In this document: piece by piece, positions 1 to 6,518 of the stretch
How the letters are laid out: the number at the start of each line of letters is the position of its first letter
How positions within the stretch are numbered: the stretch's first letter is position 1
Source: Polyangia bacterium
GTDB taxonomy: Bacteria; Myxococcota_A; Polyangia; Polyangiales; Polyangiaceae
Assembly (NCBI GenBank): GCA_030430975.1
Contig: JAUIKB010000211.1
Coordinates: 1-8,204 of the forward strand
DNA: 8,204 nucleotides
Reading direction: 5' to 3'
Made by a program: the position numbers and the translations under genes
Notes under the pieces: model-generated
Databases searched by the model: none
Seen by the model: only the letters and a program-made list of their open reading frames with translations
Told to the model about the DNA's origin: nothing

Positions 1-1260
1 GCGTTCGTCGAGCGCCAGAGCGGTAGCGCGTCCCACGCGACCGCCGCCGACGATCAACACCTTGGGTTTGCCGCCGATCTCCGAACGGGTCTGTCCGAAG
101 ATACTGTTGTAGGTCTCGATCTGTTTCTCGGTGCCGATCTGGGACTGTGCGTCACCGCACCGGATCCGCCAAGCGTCGAAGCTACCTACCGTTTCTTGCG
201 CGCAGTATTCCAGCGCCGCATTCGACGCACGCTCATCAAAGATCGATTCCGCATTCGCATCGTGGAACGTGCCCAGAACAGCTTGGAGCCGCTTCCGGCG
301 CCAGTCGCGCTGGTTCGGGCGATCGCACGCTACGACACAGCCGTCGGCGAGCTTGCAGCAACCGAGCTGAGCAAGATCCGGCCCCGCCTCATCGTCAACG
401 GAGCACGGCTTCGGGCCGACAACGATCTGGGTCCCGCGATGTGCGACAACTCGAAGCGGTACCTCGGGGTCGACCTCGACTACGCCGGCTACATCGAACA
501 AGAAGACAGCGTGTGGCTAAGCGTCACCCGCCGCCGGCCGCTGTTGATCGACAGCCCGACGAGCAAAGCGGCACGCAACCTGGAGCGGATCTCACGACGC
601 GTCTTGGCCGTAGCAACAACGCGCGAGCAACCGCGCGCCGAGCATCGCGTCCAGCTCGTGCCCGCCGAGCCCGACCTCTACGACGTTCTCAGAACCCATC
701 GCGGCGCGAGTGACGAAGAACTCCGACGAGCCTTCAAACGCCAGCGCGAGATCTTCAAGCTGGGCAGCATCCCGCTGACGTCGCTCTTGAACGACGAGGA
801 GCTTGAGCGCGAGCGCGCGCGTGTGCAGGAGGCTCACGACACGCTACTCGATCCGATCAAACGGCGTGCCTACGACTTGGCGACCTTTCCCGAAGAGGAA
901 GAGGAAGTATCACCCGGCAACGTCTTGGTCGACGCAGCACTCGCTGCAGAGCGCGCAATGCTGCGCCAAGAGCTGGCCCGCGAGATCAACCCTGAAACCG
1001 AGTTCACGGGCAACCTTCTACGCAAGGTACGCGAGTCGCTTGGCGTCGAAGTCGAAGAGATCGCCAACCGCACAAAGATCTCGGCTGCGCACCTTAGGGC
1101 GATTGAAAAAGAAAGCTTCGGCGAGCTCCCAGCATCGGTGTACACCCGCGGCTTCGTGACCGAGGTCGCCAAGTATCTCAAGCTCGATCCCGCGCAGGTA
1201 ACGCGAACCTATCTCAAGCGCTACCGACACTGGGTCAGTCAGCACGAGGGGGCGCCCTGA
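1..1260 (+). CDS. MinD/FlhG-like ATPase, J-like domain and RodZ-type HTH fusion (5' truncated)
   Basis: The frame is open from base 1 to the TGA at 1258-1260 (419 residues) and has no ATG or GTG near its left end, so the true start and the P-loop lie outside the window. Residues 38-66 (LDLFLGADLGL, then APDPPSVEATYRFLRA) and 158-204 (GYIEQEDSVWLSV, RRRPLLIDSP, ARNLERISRRVL) match the second half of MinD/ParA-type P-loop ATPases of the FlhG kind. Residues 225-297 look like a J domain (LYDVLR at the start, AHDTLLDPIKRRAYD at the end), but no HPD is present. Residues 336-408 are a helix-turn-helix of the RodZ N-terminal type (HTH_25; LLRKVRESLGVEVEEIA, then YTRGFVTEVAKYLKLD). There is no membrane segment. 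The likely role is cytoplasmic, in positioning or assembly linked to polarity or regulation, but this is inference. The gene overlaps the glycosyltransferase gene by four bases. Residues 1-35 do not clearly match the family. Confidence 0.82.
   Translation, partial: AFVERQSGSASHATAADDQHLGFAADLRTGLSEDTVVGLDLFLGADLGLCVTAPDPPSVEATYRFLRAVFQRRIRRTLIKDRFRIRIVERAQNSLEPLPAPVALVRAIARYDTAVGELAATELSKIRPRLIVNGARLRADNDLGPAMCDNSKRYLGVDLDYAGYIEQEDSVWLSVTRRRPLLIDSPTSKAARNLERISRRVLAVATTREQPRAEHRVQLVPAEPDLYDVLRTHRGASDEELRRAFKRQREIFKLGSIPLTSLLNDEELERERARVQEAHDTLLDPIKRRAYDLATFPEEEEEVSPGNVLVDAALAAERAMLRQELAREINPETEFTGNLLRKVRESLGVEVEEIANRTKISAAHLRAIEKESFGELPASVYTRGFVTEVAKYLKLDPAQVTRTYLKRYRHWVSQHEGAP
1246..1259 (+). 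promoter_or_regulatory. Ribosome-binding site and CTG start overlapping a stop codon
   Basis: GAGGGGG at 1246-1252 lies 4 nt before CTG 1257, and that CTG shares bases with the TGA at 1258-1260 (CTGA). No ATG, GTG or TTG occurs in this frame between the stop overlap and GTG 1323. The layout mimics the common ATGA/GTGA coupling, with the rarer CTG as initiator. The start codon is an inference. Confidence 0.5.
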
Positions 1261-2654
1261 GCGCTCCGTCGCCCACTCCCGCCCCACAGCCTCGCGGCCG
1301 CGACGACGACCTCGCCTTTAGCGTGGTGATTAGCCTCGTGGCACTTCTGCCGCGCTTGTTCGTTGCTATCGCATGGGCCCGTGAACCGGTCTGGGATGGC
1401 CACTACTACCACTTCGGCGCGACGCGCATCGCCGACGGCCTCGGCTACTCCGAAGACGTCATCGTCGGCGGACAGGCGGTTTGGAAGGCCTGGTGTCACT
1501 ACCCCGTGGGATACAGCGGCCTGCTGGGAGTGGTCTACAAGGTCGTCGGATCCGGAACGTGGGTCGCTCCGGTGCTCAACGCCATCGTCGGAGCGGCGAC
1601 AGTCTTCGTCGCCCATCGGCTGGCTCGCTACTACCTTTCCACTAACCGCGCCCGCTTGGCGGGGGGACTCGCAGCTCTGCATCCCGGGCTGATCGCGTAC
1701 AGCGCCGTCGTGATGACCGAACCGCTCGCGGCGTTCTTGACGCTGCTGGCTGGGTACCTCGCAGTGCGCGCCAAGCGGCGGGTGCTGGCGGTCGTGTTGG
1801 CGGGCATCGTCCTGGGCCTCGCCACCCTCGTGCGGCCCTCGTCGCTGCTCGCCGCACCGCTCGTGTTGGTCGCTCTCCCAAAACCCGCATGGAAAGCCGC
1901 CCTCGGTGGACTGCTCGCGACGGCAACCGCAGTTCTAGTCGTCAGCCCATGGTCGTACCGCAATTGCCGGGTCATGGATGACTGCGCATTCGTCTCGACA
2001 AACGGCGGCTGGAACCTGGCTATCGGCGCCTTAACAAAGACCGGCCGATTCACCACGCTGCGCGCGGCGGACGGGTGCGCGGTTGTCACTGGACAGGTCC
2101 AGCAAGACCGCTGCTGGGCAAAAGTCGGCGTCGCAACCATTCGTGCCAATCCAACACGTTGGCTCGGGCACACCTACGATCACGAGTCGTTTCCCATCGA
2201 GTATCTGCGTGAGGCGGACCGGGAGGCATGGCCGGAGTCTCGGCGTGTGGCTGCGCGCCACCTGTTGAGCAACTTTCATCGACTCCTGCTGGTGCTCAGC
2301 AGCCTGTCGGTGGTGGGCTTCATTGGCTGGAACCGCCGTCGCCGCTTGGCATCGCTCTCTCAGACGCTGGTTCTGACAGGCCTGTTCATCCTGGCGGCGA
2401 TCGCGGTGTTCTCCGACCAGCACCCGTTCTTTTGGCTCGCAGTCGCAACACCATTGATCGCCTTGTTCAGTTTGGCTGGGGCCCCGAAACAGGGCAGGGC
2501 AGGCCGCTACCTGCTGGGACTACTGTTCGCCACAACCCTCACTCACGCGGTGTTCTTCGGCGACGACCGCTACCACATGGTGATCGCGCCTGTCTTCTGC
2601 ATCCTCGCGGCGGGCGCGCTCCGCGACCAGCGAGCGCGCCGTGCGGTAGACTGA
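1257..2654 (+). CDS. Multi-pass GT-C glycosyltransferase, family 39-like
   Basis: This is an integral membrane glycosyltransferase of the ArnT/PMT-like GT-C superfamily (PMT_2 type). Such enzymes move sugars from polyprenyl-phosphate carriers onto envelope acceptors; the acceptor here is unknown. From a start at 1257 it has 465 residues. A short Pro-rich head (residues 1-18) precedes TM1 (about 20-40). TM1 is followed by the acidic loop motif VWDGHYYH, with D47 as the likely catalytic or metal-binding acid. Next come HPGLIAYSAVVMTEP, LATLVRP, and SPWSYRN followed by STNGGWNLAIG, all usual in bacterial GT39 proteins. The C-terminal half has hydrophobic helices and FFGDDRYHMVIAPVF. Four cysteines (C237, C243, C274, C286) lie in the soluble loop. 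I prefer the CTG at 1257 because it overlaps the previous stop, has GAGGGGG at 1246-1252, and yields a complete TM1. The fallback is GTG at 1323, which has no ribosome site and cuts into TM1. Confidence 0.85.
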   Translation: MSAPSPTPAPQPRGRDDDLAFSVVISLVALLPRLFVAIAWAREPVWDGHYYHFGATRIADGLGYSEDVIVGGQAVWKAWCHYPVGYSGLLGVVYKVVGSGTWVAPVLNAIVGAATVFVAHRLARYYLSTNRARLAGGLAALHPGLIAYSAVVMTEPLAAFLTLLAGYLAVRAKRRVLAVVLAGIVLGLATLVRPSSLLAAPLVLVALPKPAWKAALGGLLATATAVLVVSPWSYRNCRVMDDCAFVSTNGGWNLAIGALTKTGRFTTLRAADGCAVVTGQVQQDRCWAKVGVATIRANPTRWLGHTYDHESFPIEYLREADREAWPESRRVAARHLLSNFHRLLLVLSSLSVVGFIGWNRRRRLASLSQTLVLTGLFILAAIAVFSDQHPFFWLAVATPLIALFSLAGAPKQGRAGRYLLGLLFATTLTHAVFFGDDRYHMVIAPVFCILAAGALRDQRARRAVD

Positions 2655-2661
2655 GCCTATG
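2647..2661 (+). promoter_or_regulatory. Possible leaderless promoter (-10 TAGACT) before the sensor kinase gene
   Basis: TAGACT (2647-2652) fits the TAnnnT form of a -10 box and ends 6 nt before ATG 2659, which would put transcription start at or near the A of the ATG. No convincing -35 box is visible 17 nt upstream, and no Shine-Dalgarno sequence precedes this ATG. The box overlaps the last codons of the glycosyltransferase gene, so the gene may also be read through from upstream. Confidence 0.3.
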
Positions 2662-4344
2662 TGCCCCAGCGAGCGCGAGTTGCCGAGCTTGCCGGGCACC
2701 GCCGGCGGCCGCGAAGAGCTTCGGGCAGCGATGCTCAAACCCTATCTGCTGCGGCTCAAGAGCACGCGCGGTGAAAAGGCCGCCCTCGCGCTGTTGTCTA
2801 CCGTCGGGCTTAGCCCCCAGATCCTAGAAAACGAGGCCGAGTGGATTAGCGTCGCGGCCGCCGCGCGCGCGCTCAGAGCGCTCTCGACCGCTCTGGGCGA
2901 CGACGCGATCGCATCGCGCGGCGACTGGACTACCCACCCCGAGACCCTCGGCGGCTACGTCAACCTGCTGCGCGTCGCGGCGGAACCGATCGACGCCTAC
3001 CGTTACCTGGTCGCACATGCAGCCGAGAGCACGCGGGTCGGCTCCTACGCGATTAACCCCCACGGCAAAACAAAAGCGCGCATCTTCTACCGCCCACGCC
3101 CGGACGCCGACAGCGACCAGGACTTCGTCGTGTTGTGCGCGGCGCGACGCGCAGAGTTCCGGAGCATCCCAAGACTCTGGGGCCTGCCCGATGCACGGCT
3201 GACCGACCACGAATGTATCAGCCGCGGCGACGATTGCTGCCGCTATGAACTCGAGTGGGACCCACTATCCGGCCCCAGCCGCGTCATCCCCGCGGCGGCC
3301 GTAGCGGTAGCTGTTTGCGCAGGTCTCGTTCTGCTCTCCGGCAGCCCCACGGCTGCGATCATCGGTGGCGTCGCTGGCGGCCTGCTGGGCGCGATGATCG
3401 GTACGCTGATGGACCGCAACCAGCGCGAACTGGCGAATCGGACGTTGGAAAAGAACCGCATCGCCGCGCTCGAGCGAGGATTGGAGCTTCGCGGCCAGGC
3501 GCGGGTCGCCCCCGGCGAGCTCGTAGGCTCTGTACTCGGCGGCAAGTACCGAATTCTCAAACGCATCGGAGCAGGAGGCATCGGTGCGGTCTACGCCGCG
3601 CAGCACATAGCGCTCGGCGCAACCGTCGCGATCAAGGTGCTCCGCGGCGCCGCCGCGCGGGATGCATCGGAGATCGCTCGCTTGCGTCGGGATGCCCAAG
3701 TCCAGGTGTCGATCCAACATCCCAACGTCGTGCGCACCATCGATCTGGACCAGATGGGCGACGGTTCCATCTATGTGGTAATGGAGCTGCTCAAAGGCTC
3801 CAGTCTGGCGGACCAACTGCGCCGGGAGTCTCACATTCGACCTGCAGTCGCGGTACCGATGTTCATGCAGGTGTGCCGGGCGCTGCACGAGGCACATCGA
3901 TTGGGGGTCGTGCATCGGGACATGAAGCCCGGGAACATCTTCATTTGCGACGACCGAACCGTCAAAGTGCTGGACTTTGGCATGAGCAAACTGGCCGAGG
4001 CTGAGGCTTTGACCGAGGATGGCTACACGCTAGGAACACCCGAGTACATGTCCCCAGAGCAATGCGTGGGCGCCCCGGTCGATCAGCGGTCCGATATCTA
4101 CGCGCTAGGCATCGTGATGTACGAGGCACTCACCGGGGAGCTCCCGCTGCAGAGCAGCGACCGTCGCGAGACCCTTCGCATGCATCAGCGCACGCAGCCT
4201 TTGCCCATGCGGGAACGACGCCCCGACCTCAGCATCCCGGTCGAGTTGGACGACCTGGTCAGTCGCTGCCTGAGCAAACGCGCGGCGCTGCGTCCCGCAA
4301 CCGCTCGAGAACTCGAAAAGCACCTGATGCAGGTCCCGCTCTGA
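2659..4344 (+). CDS. Membrane Ser/Thr protein kinase with N-terminal sensor-like domain
   Basis: A 561-residue Hanks-type kinase that phosphorylates Ser/Thr of unknown targets. Residues 25-202 form a cytoplasmic sensor-like domain I cannot name. It ends in a Cys/His-rich motif (H184, C186, C193, C194 in DHECISRGDDCCRYELEW) that recalls the end of V4R-type ligand-binding domains. Two hydrophobic segments (about 209-228 and 230-250, the second Gly-rich) form a hairpin, leaving both ends inside. A basic linker leads to the kinase domain (about 297-560): glycine loop GAGGIGAVY (304-312), VAIK with K326, HRDMKPGN (D421), DFG (439-441) and GTPEYMSPEQ (459-468). The usual alpha-C Glu is Asp (D345, in RLRRDAQ). 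The gene starts 4 nt after the glycosyltransferase stop. ATG 2731 is a possible internal start that would keep every domain. The kinase call is firm; the ligand and the start are not. Confidence 0.9.
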   Translation: MCPSERELPSLPGTAGGREELRAAMLKPYLLRLKSTRGEKAALALLSTVGLSPQILENEAEWISVAAAARALRALSTALGDDAIASRGDWTTHPETLGGYVNLLRVAAEPIDAYRYLVAHAAESTRVGSYAINPHGKTKARIFYRPRPDADSDQDFVVLCAARRAEFRSIPRLWGLPDARLTDHECISRGDDCCRYELEWDPLSGPSRVIPAAAVAVAVCAGLVLLSGSPTAAIIGGVAGGLLGAMIGTLMDRNQRELANRTLEKNRIAALERGLELRGQARVAPGELVGSVLGGKYRILKRIGAGGIGAVYAAQHIALGATVAIKVLRGAAARDASEIARLRRDAQVQVSIQHPNVVRTIDLDQMGDGSIYVVMELLKGSSLADQLRRESHIRPAVAVPMFMQVCRALHEAHRLGVVHRDMKPGNIFICDDRTVKVLDFGMSKLAEAEALTEDGYTLGTPEYMSPEQCVGAPVDQRSDIYALGIVMYEALTGELPLQSSDRRETLRMHQRTQPLPMRERRPDLSIPVELDDLVSRCLSKRAALRPATARELEKHLMQVPL

Positions 4345-4460
4345 CGCAGATTGTTCGTCAGCGGATACGCTGCGGTGCGCTTACTGAAAGCTAAACAAAC
4401 GTCCCGTCTCGGCCGGTGGATTCTGCGGCGGCTACGCGCAAGCTATGCTGTAGTCACCCA
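4345..4460 (+). promoter_or_regulatory. Intergenic region with a possible promoter for the LysM-kinase-DUF58-vWA unit
   Basis: This is the only non-coding gap of note in the window. TATGCT (4444-4449) resembles a -10 box. TTCTGC (4421-4426), 17 nt upstream of it, is a poor -35 box. Transcription would start near 4456, only a few bases before ATG 4461, giving almost no leader. No Shine-Dalgarno sequence precedes that ATG. A 5-bp inverted repeat (CAGCG/CGCTG, 4359-4372) just after the kinase stop has no T-run, so I do not call it a terminator. The promoter call is weak and based on sequence resemblance only. Confidence 0.3.
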
Positions 4461-5399
4461 ATGCCCGGATATCCCACTCAGCGCACTTGCCGAGCCCTGC
4501 TCGCCACGGCGGCGCTGGGTTGCGGGAGCCTAGCGCTCACCACGCGAGACGCGGCTGCGTTCACACACATCGTGCAGCCAGGCGACACCCTCGCGTCGAT
4601 CGCCGAAGGCACGTACGGACGCATTCAGCACGAGAAGGTACTCGTCGCCGCCAACGCGCTGAACGTCGAGGGCGGTACGGCGATTGTTCCTGGCATGCGG
4701 CTGCAGGTGCCGGCCATGGAGCACCATCGCGTCGTGGCCGGCGAAACTTGGGCCTCGCTCGCAGAGGCGCTGCTCGGTCACAAGCGTCGAGCGGACGTGC
4801 TGGCCGCCGCCAACGGCACGAGCCCGTGGCTTCCGCCAGAGGACGGTGCAGAGATCGTCGTTCCCTACAACCTGCGCGTCATCGCCACCAGCTCCGACAC
4901 CATCGTCACGATCGCTTACAAATACCTAGGCGACAAGAACAAGGCCTGGGTGCTCGACCACTACAACGGCTTTCGCGGCCGACGTGTGCAGCGCGGCGAT
5001 GTCGTGCTCGTACCGCTCACCGATCTACCGCTCACCCCGGAAGGTCGCGCCGCGGCTGCAACATCGAGTCAACTCGGGCGAACCGAAAGCGAAGGCGGCC
5101 AGCGAAAAGCTCAGGCCAAAGTCAACACGGAGATGCCGGCCCTCATTGCGGACGTCCGAGCCGGCCGCTACGTCAACGCCGTCGCACGCGCGAATCAGTT
5201 CCTCGCATCGGGCGAACTCACCAAACCGCAAATCGCAGGGATCCACGGGCAGCTGTTGGAGGCGTACGTGGCGCTGGGCAGCATCGGGCTCGCCAGCGCC
5301 TCGTGCGCGGCGCTAAAGGCCGCCGACCCCGACGCTGTCTTCGACCCGATCGATACCAGCCCGAAGATCATCGCGGCTTGCGCCGCCAACGCTCCTTAG
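4461..5399 (+). CDS. Secreted protein with three LysM-like repeats and a helical C-terminal domain
   Basis: A 312-residue envelope protein expected to bind peptidoglycan. ATG 4461 gives a classic signal peptide: a polar head with Arg (RTCR), a hydrophobic core (about 12-26) and a cleavage-like site after AAA (31-33). C21 lies in the core, but the context ALGC is a poor lipobox, so signal peptidase I export is more likely than a lipoprotein. LysM 1 spans about 35-84 (HIVQPGDTLASIAEGTYG to LQVP). LysM 2 spans about 89-136 (RVVAGETWASLAEALLG to IVVPYN). A more divergent LysM 3 spans 138-186 (SSDTIVTIAYKYLGD to VVLVPL). A polar linker (190-225) leads to a helical, TPR-like domain (226-309) ending in DPIDTSPKIIAAC. 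The in-frame GTG at 4416 would add 15 residues before the signal peptide and is less likely. The gene ends 12 nt before the next kinase gene, so it may act as the outer partner of that kinase; this is inferred from gene order. Confidence 0.88.
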   Translation: MPGYPTQRTCRALLATAALGCGSLALTTRDAAAFTHIVQPGDTLASIAEGTYGRIQHEKVLVAANALNVEGGTAIVPGMRLQVPAMEHHRVVAGETWASLAEALLGHKRRADVLAAANGTSPWLPPEDGAEIVVPYNLRVIATSSDTIVTIAYKYLGDKNKAWVLDHYNGFRGRRVQRGDVVLVPLTDLPLTPEGRAAAATSSQLGRTESEGGQRKAQAKVNTEMPALIADVRAGRYVNAVARANQFLASGELTKPQIAGIHGQLLEAYVALGSIGLASASCAALKAADPDAVFDPIDTSPKIIAACAANAP

Positions 5400-5411
5400 A
5401 CGCCGATCGCG

Positions 5412-6518
5412 ATGAAAAACGACTCTAGCAATGGGCAGTTCGAGCCGGGTGACGAACTCGATGCGTACCGCGTGGTAAGCGTGTTGGGGACAGGCGCGAG
5501 CGGCACGGTGTACGAAGGTGTACGGATCGACGATCCGAACCAAAGCGTAGCGCTGAAGGTGATCCACCCAAAGCTCGTACGCGATCACCAAGTGAGTCGG
5601 CGCTTTCGCCGCGAGGCGCGCATTCTCAAGACGCTCGTGGGACCCAATCTGGTGCAGATGCTCGACAGCGGCTTCTGTAGCGACGGTCGACCTTATCTGG
5701 CCCTGGAACTCGTGCGTGGTACGGCATTGGATCAGGCCCTGAGTTCGGGGCCCATGTCACTCGACCTCGCGGTCGCGCTGACGCAAGGCATTTTGGCGGC
5801 GCTCCACATCGCGCACCAACAAGGCGTTGTGCACCGCGACCTCAAACCCGGCAACGTGCTGGTAGACCCCGACGGCACTGCTCGCGTGCTGGACTTCGGT
5901 ATGGCCAAAGTGCTGCGCGGTGACGGTAGCAGCGACTCGCTCAATGCCTTGACCGAACAGAACATGGTGTTCGGCACGCCCGAGTACATGGCGCCCGAAC
6001 AGGCCCGCGGTGACGAACTCGATCACCGCGCCGATATTTACGCCACTGGCATCATCCTCTACGAGTTACTCACCGGTAAAGTTCCATTCGAGGGTAAGAC
6101 CGTCATCGGGGTCATGACGGCTCAGCTGAAGGACGATCCCCCGCCCCCGTCGGGTCGTGAATCGAGCATCACGCCCGCGGTCGAGGCTGTCATACTCCAC
6201 GCGCTCGCCAAAGACCGCGACGAGCGGTACGCCTCCGCTCAGGCGATGTCCGACGCGCTCTCCACTGCGCTTGCCCAACCCGACAATCCGGACGCCACCG
6301 CCCCTGAGCACCCCGACGAGCTGGCGACGCGCGACACGGACTACGCACTGGAACTCCCGGACGCTCTGATGAAGACACAACGTGCGGCGGCGCCGGTGAT
6401 CCTCCACGAATCCTCGGAAGAGCCGGTCAGCCGTACGTGGCTAATCGTCGGCGTGTTGGCCGCTGTTCTCGGCATCGCGATGGGCGTCCTGATGAGCTTT
6501 GGTTCAAGCGCGCGATGA
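5412..6518 (+). CDS. Ser/Thr protein kinase with C-terminal membrane anchor
   Basis: A 368-residue Hanks-type kinase with all core elements: glycine loop GTGASGTVYEG (26-36), VALK with K49, alpha-C E68 (RFRREAR), HRDLKPGN (D143), DFG (161-163), a long activation loop, GTPEYMAPEQ (188-197), and DIYATGIILYELLTG. The kinase domain ends near 287. A Pro/Asp/Glu-rich linker (288-342) follows, then one membrane helix (343-363) and a five-residue tail. Unlike PknB-type kinases, it has no outside sensor domain, so any external signal must come from a partner such as the LysM protein encoded just upstream. No clear ribosome site precedes ATG 5412. Its stop overlaps the DUF58 start (ATGA, 6515-6518), implying coupled translation. 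Both kinases in the window share DFGM and a similar activation segment, so they may be paralogues. The kinase call is firm; substrates are unknown. Confidence 0.93.
   Translation: MKNDSSNGQFEPGDELDAYRVVSVLGTGASGTVYEGVRIDDPNQSVALKVIHPKLVRDHQVSRRFRREARILKTLVGPNLVQMLDSGFCSDGRPYLALELVRGTALDQALSSGPMSLDLAVALTQGILAALHIAHQQGVVHRDLKPGNVLVDPDGTARVLDFGMAKVLRGDGSSDSLNALTEQNMVFGTPEYMAPEQARGDELDHRADIYATGIILYELLTGKVPFEGKTVIGVMTAQLKDDPPPPSGRESSITPAVEAVILHALAKDRDERYASAQAMSDALSTALAQPDNPDATAPEHPDELATRDTDYALELPDALMKTQRAAAPVILHESSEEPVSRTWLIVGVLAAVLGIAMGVLMSFGSSAR

Noticed and set aside
1..519. Minus-strand frame open to the left edge, containing a Rossmann-like stretch (VLIVGGGRVGRAT at about 60-22)
   Set aside because: It is read codon-for-codon opposite the MinD-like frame, which has clear family motifs from about base 115 on. 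The Gly-rich stretch mirrors an Ala/Ser-rich stretch on the + strand. It could be real only if the left end held a separate gene, which needs sequence beyond the edge.
4359..4372. Inverted repeat CAGCG-GATA-CGCTG after the first kinase gene
   Set aside because: The stem is only 5 bp and no T-run follows, so it does not support an intrinsic terminator.
4416..4460. GTG 4416 as the start of the LysM protein
   Set aside because: It would place 15 extra residues before a good signal peptide, and it overlaps the possible -10 box. ATG 4461 fits better.
6437..6514. Longer DUF58 start upstream of ATG 6515
   Set aside because: The extra 26 residues lie wholly within the end of the kinase gene and are Arg-rich, as expected for a shadow frame. 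The ATGA overlap is the usual coupling.
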